Shown here in pieces: positions 20,957 through 34,753 of a stretch of DNA of 37,159 nt (its first letter is position 1; each line of letters begins with the position of its first letter). Both the position numbers and the translations under genes were made by a program. The stretch is taken from assembly GCA_022496185.1 (NCBI GenBank), contig WTXG01000321.1, positions 1-37,159 of the forward strand. Direction: 5' to 3'. The notes beneath the pieces are model-generated. The model ran no database searches, had not been told where the DNA came from, and was given only the letters and a program-made list of their open reading frames with translations. The stretch is from Multifurca ochricompacta. Taxonomy: Eukaryota; Basidiomycota; Agaricomycetes; Russulales; Russulaceae.

Positions 20957-21536
20957 TGAATGTTTGGGGTAGCACTCCTGAGAGTCATCCCAAAGGGGGA
21001 GGTATGTTTGGTGGTGCCACCACGGGGGCTGGTGGGGCAGGATCTGGGAGTTGGGCAGCAATGGTAGACATAGGTGGGTGGGATGGGGTGATAGTGCTTG
21101 TAGATTGTATCGATACTTGTGGAGTTGTCAAAGCAGGGGCTCTGATCGTGACAACTGCGGGTGCAACCAGAATCGTAGACGCTGCTAATGCCGGTGCTTC
21201 TTCTTCACTGGGTTCTTCCACATACTCCTCTGGTTCGGAGTCCGTGACAATGGCCAGAGGGTTTTCTCTCCATGGGCCTAGTCCAAATTCGGGTGGGGCG
21301 GGTCCTGTAGTGACCCAAGAGTGTCAGCTTTCCGAGTATCAGATACAATACCAAACTCTTTTCTCATCGTCATATTCTACTGGTTGGTATCTTCTGTCGT
21401 GATAGATGTAGTATCCAAACTCGGATTCAAAGTCCTTCCAGGCGGTGGAGCCAAGTACTTGCTGTGAAAGATTATTCTTGTCTCTGCGTTCAATGAGTTC
21501 TTCGCAGAAGAGGGTCTGACTGTGGCTGGAAGCCAC
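20957..21536 (-). pseudogene. Gag N-terminal part of element B
   Basis: The first frame starts MASSHSQTLFCEELIERR and continues WKDFESEFGYYIYHDRRYQ, then a stop. After a short break the frame continues through EYVEEPSEEEAPALAAS and a Pro/Thr-rich linker (IRAPALTTPQ, PPAPVVAPPNIPPPLG) to the hAT insertion. The same protein is visible in element A (WKDFETEFGYYVYHDGRYQ near 24,340). It lies 19 bp downstream of the 5' LTR in the sense direction, so the leader is very short. Confidence 0.78.
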
Positions 21537-21542
21537 TGTGAG

Positions 21543-21555
21543 AGACTCGACTTGA
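21543..21555 (-). other. Self-complementary primer-binding site of element B
   Basis: In sense orientation the bases just after the 5' LTR read tcAAGTCGAGTCT. The 11 capitalised bases are a perfect complement of AGACTCGACTT at the complement of 21,779-21,789 in the LTR. That stretch starts 34 bp downstream of the LTR TATA box and so is the predicted 5' end of the RNA. No tRNA 3'-end match starting TGG is seen. This matches the self-priming design of the Tf1/sushi lineage. Confidence 0.75.
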
Positions 21556-22148
21556 TGTTACGTCTGGTGTGGGATGTTCTGCATGACTTGTGCAACAGCG
21601 TCAGACAAGTGTTTCAGATAAGAAGCCAATAAGACTTCTTGGAGTTCAAGTGGGACGAGTCAAAGTCGAAGGGCTGTTCCCTAAGACAATGTTGAGTGGG
21701 AAAGTGCCAAAAGCACTGAGACAGACAAGTCAGAGGTTTCAAGGGGAAGTCCAGAAGACAAACACTGATGTATTCAATAAGTCGAGTCTGAAGTCTACAT
21801 GGTAGTTACAGCAGACTTATATACATAATCAAGTGGGTGTCTATGAGATAGGGACAATGGAGTCAGGTGGGCCCAAATATACAAAAGTGGAGGGCGTAAA
21901 GCCTAGCTTCTGATAGGGTATTAAGTAAGTGTCCAGTCATAGAGATAAGAAGATAACGGATAAAAGATAAGGAAGTAAACATAGGCAAATACAGAGTCAA
22001 CAGGTATCAACAAGTCACAGGGATGGGCAGAGAGCATGTGATGGGTCCCAGGATGGAGACGTGATCAAGAAGTGTAGTGTAGGTGGAAGGGCTGGGTTCG
22101 TGTTGGGGAGTGCGAAGAAAAGAGGCATGCTCGGTGGGGTTTGTAACA
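21556..22148 (-). repeat. 5' LTR of element B
   Basis: The LTR has TGTTAC and GTAACA ends and is 593 bp. The sense-strand TATA box (tatataag) begins at the complement of 21,823, with the predicted RNA start at the complement of 21,789. It is followed on the right by the catac duplication at 22,149-22,153 and then by element A coding sequence. Confidence 0.93.
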
Positions 22149-22153
22149 CATAC
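22149..22153. repeat. Target-site duplication of element B, right copy (catac)
   Basis: Matches 495-499; see the left copy. Confidence 0.93.
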
Positions 22154-22990
22154 GGTGACTTAGATGGACAAATATATCCCTTTGCCAGATGTTCTTTGAG
22201 GAATTCTGTAAGTGCCACTTGTTCAGCTTGGGACAATGGATAGATTTTGCAGTCTATTGCTGTCAGTGTATCAGGTAGGAAGTCAATGGCATGGTCCCAA
22301 GGGTGTGCAGGGGGAAAACGCTGAGATTCCTCTTCAGAGAACACCTTCCAATGCTGGTGATAGGCATGCGGCACTACATCACTGTAAGTCTTTTCTGCTT
22401 GTCCCTGTACTGCTTTCTGGGCCAATTCTGACACCTTGGTGACATAACCACAGCCTTGGTCCTTTTCTTCATCTGTCCTCATGGCTTTCATCATTGAATG
22501 TCTGATTGCGTAGTCATAACCAAGTGATGTGATGATAGTCAGGTAAGAGTCCTTGTCCATCATTGCATCAGCCCAATTGATCTTGGGTGCAAATGCAGCT
22601 AGCCATGGATATCCTAAAATAAGGTCTTCATCTCCTAAGTTGGTGATCAAAAAGCAGATGGTCTTTGTTGCCTCTCCAACCTGGACATTTAGGTCAGTGT
22701 AGTGTGTAATTTTTCCAGCACAGTTGGCTGTTCCATCAATATTCCAAATATTCTTTTCTTGAGGGAGTGCCAGCATCCCTAAGCCTAAGGTTCTGATCAG
22801 TCATGGACTGATGAAATTATCTGTGGCTCCAGAGTCCACTAAGATGTCTTGGTCAGCCATCCTCTGTGTAGTCTCGAAATGTACTGGTATTTTTAATGAC
22901 TTGAATCGACTAGTATACACAGAGGTGACATGGAGTGCTCGCGCCCAGGCTGATGGGGTAGAGCTTAACAAAAATCCTTCTTTGCAAATG
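22154..22990 (-). pseudogene. Element A protease and start of reverse transcriptase
   Basis: The minus strand holds a protease with DILVDSGATDNFIS at about 22,810-22,855 and an in-frame TGA. The frame at 22,776 downwards then reads LPQEKNIWNIDGTAN, ATKTICFLITNLGDEDLIL and GYPWLAAF, followed by the linker to reverse transcriptase ([18 protein letters not shown]). It is cut at 22,154 by element B and continues at 494. It is about as conserved to B as the LTRs. Confidence 0.86.
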
Positions 22991-24475
22991 CCTTTTCCAC
23001 CAGGATGGCATGTACTTCCTCACTTTCCTTCATCATCTTTGCCCATATATCCTGGGCCTTTTCTTCCTTGGTTCATTTGTCTATAGTAGGCAGGTTATTA
23101 TGAATGGGGGCCATGGTAGTTGTGGTAACTTCTGTGACCTGCACTCCCTTCTTTGGGCAATCTTGAGACATATGCCCTTGAGCTTTACAGTGGAAACACC
23201 ACCCTTCTTTCATGAGTGCCAGTCATTCATCTTCTGTGAGCATGGCCCTTGCTCGTACTCTGTCTGCGGAGGTATCCATTGCATTGGGATCCCTCTGTGC
23301 AGTATGCATTGGCTTGATTCCAAATGCTGTCTTCCACTGGTCTCGAGTCCTTCCTTTCTTTGTATCGACTCCAAATCATGTTTGGAAGTCTAGGTAATCC
23401 TGTTGCTACCTTTGCACAGCATCAACCCACGCATCCCAATCCTGCAGGTGATGGAATTGGATGATGTTTTTGATGAGAGGGTTTGGTAGACCCTGGGAGA
23501 AGAGATCCAGGGTAGCCTCCTCATTGGTGTTGTATCCTGCTTGGTTTGCCAGGCTTCTGAATTTTGCCACATAGGCATTGAGCTCTCCCTTTTCCATCTT
23601 CAGCGATTTTAGCTCTCTTGCTGCCTTCTGCTTTGCCTGCCCATCCATGAATGCATCTTTGAACCTTTGGGCAATAGTCTCCCATAGGCCTTCGCTTGTG
23701 GTACAACATCCACTTTCAACTTGCTCGTTCAGCCACTCCAGCTGCTCCATCGTCCAATCATCTACTGCATCACCTCTGATAAGGGAAAGGAAGAGGTTGG
23801 CATGCTGGAAGGGGTTGACAATTTGTGGGACATCATGGTTGAAGTTTTTGAATGTAGTAAACTCCAGCATGAATTTCTTGCTTGGGAGCGATCTCCTGTG
23901 AACGTCTGGGGCAATACTCCTGAGAGCCATCCTGATGGGGTGGGATGTTTGAGATAGTCATGGTGGGAGGAGGTGGAGGGTTGGGAGTGGGGTCAGGGAG
24001 TTGTGCAGCAATTGTAGACATGATAATGGGGTGGGCGTATCAGTGGATCGTATAAATATCTGGGGAGTTGCTAATGCAGGGGCTCTGATTGTAGCAATCT
24101 CTGGTGCAACTGAGGTAGCAATAGCTAATGGCGGTGCATCATCACTTTGTTCTTGTTCTACATACTCTTCTTCAGAGTCCATGATAATGGCCAGGGGATT
24201 TTCTCTCCACGGTCCTAATCCAAATTCTAGCAGGGCAGGTCCTGTAGTGACCCAAGAGTGTCATCGCTCCAGTATTGGATATGATACCAAACTCTTTTCT
24301 TGTCGTCATATTCTACCAGTTGGTATCTTCCATCGTGATAGACGTAGTATCCAAACTCAGTTTCAAAGTCTTTCCAGATGGCAGAGCCAAGTGTCTGTTG
24401 TGAAAGATTATTCTCATCTCTGCATTGATGAGCTCTTCTTTAAACAAGGTCTGACTGCGGCTGGTGAAGCCATGA
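22990..24475 (-). pseudogene. Element A gag
   Basis: The longest piece, 23,930-23,406, carries the gag core (SKKFMLEFTTFKNFNHDV, DDWTMEQLEWLNEQVESG, LKSLKMEKGELNAYVAKF). A CCHC knuckle, CFHCKAQGHMSQDC, is at about 23,155-23,200. The N-terminal acidic and Pro/Thr-rich part lies at 24,182-23,950 and the conserved FGYYVYHDGRYQ segment near 24,340. Stops and small indels break it, including a TGA at about 23,376 where B has an arginine codon. Confidence 0.82.
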
Positions 24476-24493
24476 TGGAGGAGACTGACTTGA

Positions 24494-25066
24494 TGTTACG
24501 TCCGGTGCAGGACGTTCCACACGACTTGTGTGACAGCGTATTGTTTGTGATCAGATAAGAAACCAATAAGGCTTCTTGGAGTTTAGGTGGGATGAGTCAC
24601 AGTCAAAGGGGCTGCTCCCTAAGACAGTGTCAGCGGAAAAGTGCCAAAAGCATGAGAGAGCAAGTCAGAGATTCAAAGGGGATGCCAGAAGACAGCACCG
24701 ATGTATTCAATAAGTTGAGTCTGAGGTCCACAATGTAGTTACAGCGGACTTATATACGTAATTGAGTGGGCGTCTAAAGATAAGGGTACAGAGTCAAGTG
24801 GGTCCAAATATAGGAAGTGGAGGGCATAAAGCCTGGCTTCTGATAGGGAATTAAGTAAGTGTCCGGTCGTAAAGATAAAGAGATAAGAGAAACATAAGCA
24901 GGTGTAAACAATGAGTCACTATGTACAAAGGCAGTCACAGGGAGGGAGTAGGCATGTGACAGGTCCCAGGATGGGGACATGATCAAGAAATGGAGGGTTG
25001 GTGGAAGAGAAGGGTTTGGGTTAGGAATGGTGAAGAAAACAGGGTCACTTGGTCCTGGTTGTAACA
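24494..25066 (-). repeat. 5' LTR of element A
   Basis: The LTR starts TGTTAC and ends GTAACA, is 573 bp, and is clearly related to the element B LTRs with more differences and gaps. The sense-strand TATA and predicted RNA start are preserved (AGACTCAACTT). The primer site after the LTR (agactgactt on the plus strand at about 24,482-24,491) is one base shorter than that of B, so the 11-bp match is broken. Confidence 0.88.
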
Positions 25067-26390
25067 CCAATGGTGTATACTTTGGTTTCTCCTGAGTGAT
25101 GTACACCTGCATCAAGGAGGGCTGCTGTCACCATGGCAGCATGGCCAGATTGGTGAGCAGCAAGGGTAATTGTGGCATCATGGTCCAGATGAAAGTCCAC
25201 AGTGTAGTAGTAGAGGGCATAGCCCATATGTGATGGTTTCCTAGGCTGGTACAAGGGTTGAAGACATGTGACTTACTTTTTTCTTTTCCTTTTCTTTTCC
25301 TTACACTACTTCTACCACATGACTTGCTGATAAAGGACTTATGACTTATCATTTATACTGCTGACTGATTGCTTACTGAGGATCTTACTCATCTGCTTAC
25401 TGATCAGTAGTAGAGGGCATAACCCCTCCACCATCTATATCATTCTGGGACATTCTACTGTACAACCATTAGACTGTCTAGTGAAAGCTCTAGTAACTAC
25501 CAGAATAGTCTCCCTACCAGCATACATGTATATAAGACTCCTAGTAGAAAGGACAAGATGTTAAGTCTGTTCTTCTGTATTCAATACAGGTGTTTGGGAC
25601 TCACTTCACTGAACTGAATACTCCACTTGAACCCTCTAAGTTTGTGCCTTAGAAGGACTTCAATCCCCAGAGACTTGTGGCAGGACTTAGCATCACTGCT
25701 CAACTTCGCCTCATGCACATGCCCTTTGACTGGCACAACTTGACTTAGGTTAACTTAGGTTGACTTGGTCTGACTTGATAGAGGCTCTTGAGCCTTGTTT
25801 GATGACTTGGACCTGGAACTCAACACAGCAGCACACCTTGCTGTGACACCATATGGAACTCAGAAAACTGAGCCAGGTCTCATTGTCTGGTAGACTGCAG
25901 GGCATTGCAGGCTGCCCAATGGGCTTCATTGTCAACCTCACCCTGTGCAGTGGTAGGGGGGTCAGCTGGTTCATATAACATAGGTTGGCTGTAGGCACCA
26001 GCAATGTCATCTTGTACAAGGTTGGGGGGTAGGTCCAATGGATTGGGCACCCCTTGGATGAGATGGGGACCACCCTGTCAGGGGGGTGGTTCATAGGCAG
26101 GAGGAGGGAAGGCTCAAGGACCTCTGGGGCAATAAATTCAATCAATGTGCTGGATGAGGCCAACAACACCAGGATGGGGTTTTGGGAACCCCCAGACATT
26201 GAGGGCAGAGGTAGGTGAGATGCACTGATAGGGTGCACAATGATGAGGAGGGCAAAAACTGGGATCCTACAACTTCTATGCTAGACTAAAACACCCCAAA
26301 GCAAGCAAGGCTCAAGCTTGATGGTGGTGGTTCAAGACAAAGAAGGATGTCCAAACCTTAAGGTGGGCTGCTGGAAGCCATTTTCACGGC
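25067..26390. other. Unassigned repeat-like sequence between element A and the lipin gene
   Basis: No gene can be supported here. A short minus-strand frame (25,254-25,045: ALYYYTVDFHLDHD, AAMVTAALLDAG) runs into the LTR of A and may be part of an older element into which A inserted. Near 25,529-25,545 there is a plus-strand TATA-like tgtatataagactcc. At 25,737-25,780 there are imperfect 10-bp tandem units of the type ttgacttagg. A frame at 26,238-25,750 shows no recognisable motif. It is probably decayed retroelement sequence. Confidence 0.4.
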
Positions 26391-26394
26391 CTAT

Positions 26395-26463
26395 GTCGGC
26401 CCGGCTTTTTCCGGCTCAGAAACGGCCGGCTTACGGTTTTGAGCCGAGCCGTGCACATCACTA
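26395..26463. mobile_element. Fragment of a hAT-like MITE
   Basis: The stretch ends gagccgagccgtgcacatcacta, closely similar to the right end of the MITE at 3,048-3,070, with GC-rich ggcccggctttt and gccggcttacgg motifs inside. Only one terminus is evident, so it is a partial copy or a different subfamily. Confidence 0.6.
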
Positions 26464-26545
26464 GCCATCACATCACTAGGTACGGCAACTGTACTACGGA
26501 CCCGTCCATACCGTGAGGTACGGGTACGGTGCGCAGCCCTAACTG
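26464..26545. repeat. Repeat fragment with gtacgg/ccgtac motifs
   Basis: Short repeats of tacggg, gtacgg and their complements are packed together. On the minus strand the sequence begins tagggctgcgcaccgtaccc, which resembles a hAT-type terminus. This lies about 80 bp from the end of the lipin coding region. Confidence 0.4.
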
Positions 26546-26623
26546 TCACCAGTAAAATAAATGAATATGACGCATCATGTTTCTACTCCGCCGCATTAGT
26601 GTAGGCATACAATATATCAAGCT

Positions 26624-29483
26624 TTATAAGAAGGGTACTTTTTGCATTTCTCCCGCCGCAAACAAGTCGTCATCGAACTCTTGTTCTATAGCGTCTGTCA
26701 CTTGTTCCGACGCTGGATCGTCTGCATCTTTTTCAGTCACCCCGAACTCAAGGTCCTCCTCATCGGATGAAGGCCTAGATCCAGGAAGTGAACCAGGCAT
26801 ACTCCTGGTGCTACGTTTTCTCAGACGGCGACGGCGTCCAAGAAGGTCGGAAGCATTGTGTGAATATTGATCCTCTTCTGACTCTGATCCATGAGCAGAC
26901 GGCGTGCTTGGGCTGACACTACGGCTGGCGAGACCGACTAGCGCGTTACTGAGTCGCTCGATGCTTGACAGTTGTCTTTGATGACTGTGTGCGCCTGTAG
27001 TGTCCATGTCGCGCCCTCGCCTAGTATCCATAGGCGATGATGGAACAAATGAACGCGAACGACTGCTGCTTGTGCTACGCAGACTGAAATTGCGCAGTCG
27101 TGCAAAGGCGCTCTGATTAGACGTGTCCGAGCGTGCGCTCAATGCAGGGGAAGGTGGTGTTAAATCCGGGAGAGGGAACTCTAAAAGAGGGGACTTCCAG
27201 TAGTTGTTGTCGGTGAATTCACTTTCCCACTTCTGCGTTATGGGGGGAAACATCTGGTCAACGAGGTCCGTCATGTGAATGTAACTTTGTACAGATCTAG
27301 AAGCACGTTACACAAGGTCGAAAGAGAATTGAAGTTAGCCACATACTCAGATTTGTGCCCAACCAGATCGAGTAACTCCATTTTTACTTCACCGTTCGAG
27401 TCGATTGTAAAAATTCGAGAGCTTGGAATGTTCACACTGCGATATGATAAAGCGTCTGTGATGCGGTTTCCGAAACCCGCGTAAAAAGGGAGAGGGGCGA
27501 CGGGTCTAAACAGTCGCTGGATATCTCGCAGGCAGGCCATCTTGAACACTTCGGGCTTGCGCATTATTACCTCGCTGCACCATCCAGCACCATTTCATTA
27601 GTCACAGCCATAAAACTGTCCATTCGTCCGGCTCACCGATGCAGTGAGGCCATCAAGCGATCCGGGCTCATGATAACGGGGCCCTCAGGTAACTGATAGT
27701 CGTTCTGCTTGATTCCCTGCAGATAATAGCGCGTAGAATCTGCTTGGCCGATAGCACGGGATGTGAGATACATAATCTTATAGCCGTTCTTGTAGATGTC
27801 AGTGTACAATTTAGCAACGCCGAGGTGCGTCCAATCACGCCCGATTAGCGTGAGCATATGCCCGAGAGCGTCAGACCTGCCAAAAGTTAGCCGCGGTCTG
27901 GGGAAGGATGCTACTAAACGTACTTCGTGATTGTCCCATCGATATCAGACACCACAACGCTGTCTGTGTGCTCCCACATGAAGATGCGGGCAGCGCATGC
28001 CACCACGCCCGACGAGGAGAGAGAAAAGGTAATTGTATTTGCCCCTGGCTGCAGGTCGAGAGCTTGCTGTGATAGCATGTGGGCCACGATCTTAGGATGA
28101 TATCTATTACTTACCAACTGCTCCGACGTGAGCCTGAGTGTCTTCGCGTACCGCACTTTTGGGCCACCTTTTTGCCTTTCTACAGGCGGTGATGGCCCAC
28201 TTGTAGGCGTTTGTAAAGACATAGGTAGCAAAAGGACGGAAGGTTCGCGCGCGCGCTCCTCTAGAGTTGACACATCAATGGATGTGGCTCTCTGCACCTC
28301 CTTTTTATGTTTGGATGATCAGCACAGAAACTGCAATAGCGTAAAACGCAACTGACACCAGGAAACGGTGCACTTGCAACGCTCTTCAGGGTTGGATGCA
28401 GGACGCGCGCATCGACACTTTGCACATGTCCATTATCGCGGCGCCACCAACGTACCCACGACTTGCGCTCCTGACCCGACGTACCCATGCCATGTCCGTA
28501 GACCGTTTCGACATCGGACAAGGGCTCCCGCCTGTGGAACTGTTCATGCGTCTGTTGTAATGTGGACGAGGATCGCTCTGGTAAATCAAATTCTGGAGGA
28601 AGGCTTTTGCTGCGCTGAAATTCGTCGGGTTTACCAGTAGCGAGGTGCTCATTGGTCTCAGCGTTATTTACTGACCGGAGTGGGGCTGGAATAGGGAGGG
28701 TGGGGTACTGCACGCGGATCTGTGAGCGTTGAGGGAATCCACCCCACTCCCAAGAATAATCATCAGATGGAGCCGGGCCTGGAGAGAGGGAATTGTAGTG
28801 GGCTTTCTGTAGTGTTCCTTTCCCTGCTTTGACGGACCAAGGCATTGTGCCGTCTTCTGGGTTGGATAAAATTGTCGCATGTGGGAGTGACGCTCCAGGC
28901 AAGGTATGTGATATGTCAGAGGAGACAGAGCTTGTTGCGGTATCTCTAGGTGGTGAAGTGGAAGGTGCATCAAGATCGAGGAAATCTGGTTCCTGAGACA
29001 TGGCATCGTCCGCAAAATCACCCTTACAGTCTGGGGCACCAAATCTCCCTATGTTTCCCAACGGCAGGGGATCCGATAAAACAGGCTGGGTTGGTTCAAG
29101 AAGTGGAGAGGTAATAAGATCATCCGGAACGTCACCGTCTGTCTCAAAGACAAAAAATGCCTCCCCTGCCTCTCCTATCTTCATGTGAAATGGAACAACC
29201 TTCCCGTTGACGGCGATGTCTACCTAAAAAAAGGGTGGAGGCGCGTCAATAACTTTTGCTCCGATGCACGCCTCAAGTTCACCTTTTTCTCAGTTGGCCT
29301 GAGTACTTGCCACTTCCCGAACCGAACATGAAATGGGGAGCAAACAAGTTCCATGGTTCCGTTTAATCCAGGCCTTCGAATAACGATAACATCGATGGCC
29401 CCAGTAAGCGTTGCGGGATTAATATCCTTGTAATACTGGTACGGGACACTGATTGCGCTGACGGCACCCCAAAGGTAGTTCAT
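26624..29483 (-). CDS. PAH1: Lipin-type phosphatidate phosphatase
   Basis: The enzyme dephosphorylates phosphatidic acid to diacylglycerol (Mg2+-dependent) at the ER/nuclear membrane, supplying triacylglycerol synthesis and limiting membrane phospholipids. It is the orthologue of yeast Pah1/Smp2, fission yeast Ned1 and animal lipins. Seven exons join in frame: 29,483-29,283, 29,223-28,357, 28,300-28,115, 28,066-27,924, 27,876-27,637, 27,574-27,347 and 27,296-26,624, giving 845 residues. The N-lipin domain (residues 1-about 105) starts MNYLWGAVSAISVPYQYYKD, an amphipathic start, and keeps GEAGEAFFVFE. The haloacid-dehalogenase catalytic motif DIDGT is at 459-463, followed by SDALGHMLTLIGRDW and HMTDLVDQMFPP. 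The middle is low complexity. The C terminus is acidic, as in Pah1, where such a tail binds the activating phosphatase. A further intron inside exon 2 is possible. I found no frame break. Confidence 0.93.
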
Positions 29484-34263
<4,780 letters not shown>

Positions 34264-34753
34264 GATAAATAGCAGTGCCGTGTGGAAAAACGAGAGCGAG
34301 ACAAGACAACTAAGCTCTGATGACTTTGTGCGAGAGTTTTCTGAAATTCTGACAGGACAAGCACAAAGTATAAAGTAAAGAGCAACTTGCTAAAGATAGT
34401 GGTGAATCCCTTTCACGTGACATAAATGACGCGACGCCACATCAGTAACACAGGAAACAGATGAGATGAGCGAGATGAGCGATGGAAAGGAGACAACCCC
34501 TCAACATCATATCTTTCTCTCATGATTCGGCTTGGATGATCTCAGTAAGTTAATAGCTCCAAAGTTCTTTTTTTTAAAAAGTGTAAGATACGAGCTCAGC
34601 GGTGAGGATACAAAACTGAATAACACTAAAATTCCGTCTCCCGTCTCCCGGATCCCGGCCATTGAAGACAGTGTCACTTCTCAATCGGTATGCATAACTT
34701 ACTGCAATTGCAATCTAAGTCTCACAGGTTGCCAGAAATTTACAGCGCGTTAT
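34264..34753 (-). promoter_or_regulatory. Intergenic region between NIC96 and SMC3
   Basis: These 490 bp carry the SMC3 promoter and the NIC96 3' end. A run of T then A at about 34,568-34,580 and a repeated gatgagcga motif near 34,463-34,483 are visible. No gene is supported. Confidence 0.5.

Larger units (their letters stand above)
500..22148 (-). mobile_element. Ty3/gypsy chromovirus element B, carrying nested hAT, copia and MITE insertions
   Basis: Element B is bounded by LTRs at 500-1,093 and 21,556-22,148 with a catac duplication on both sides, and is transcribed leftwards. In its own order it has 5' LTR, self-complementary primer site, gag (21,536-20,957, resuming at 7,227), protease, reverse transcriptase, RNase H, integrase, chromodomain, an extra zinc-knuckle frame, polypurine tract and 3' LTR. 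Two later elements sit inside it: a hAT at 7,236-20,948 and a small hAT-like element at 2,657-3,070. Without these it would be about 7.5 kb. The LTRs differ at roughly twenty positions by eye, nearly all transitions. Coding frames carry many TGA stops, so it cannot move on its own. Confidence 0.93.
1..25066 (-). mobile_element. Ty3/gypsy element A, interrupted by element B; 3' end outside window
   Basis: This is the outermost and oldest layer of the nest. The 5' LTR, gag, protease and the start of pol lie at 22,154-25,066. The reading frame is cut at 22,153 and resumes at 494, where the reverse transcriptase continues in frame on the minus strand. The two halves are separated by element B and flanked by a catac duplication. 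The rest of pol and the 3' LTR lie beyond position 1. Proteins match those of element B closely, so A and B are one family. Scattered in-frame TGA stops show A is dead. The bases after the LTR end (25,067-25,071, ccaat) would be one copy of its target duplication; the other is off-window. Confidence 0.88.

Noticed and set aside
25205..25425. Two copies of agtagtagagggcata as a terminal repeat
   Set aside because: The match stops after about 16-18 bases, with no TG/CA ends or target duplication.
1..26550. A Starship-type giant mobile element as explanation of the block
   Set aside because: No tyrosine-recombinase captain gene is seen, and every boundary is explained by ordinary LTR and hAT insertions.
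34425..34440. acgcgacgcc upstream of SMC3 as a cell-cycle (MCB-like) promoter element
   Set aside because: It is a single imperfect match to ACGCGT, and such short GC motifs occur by chance.
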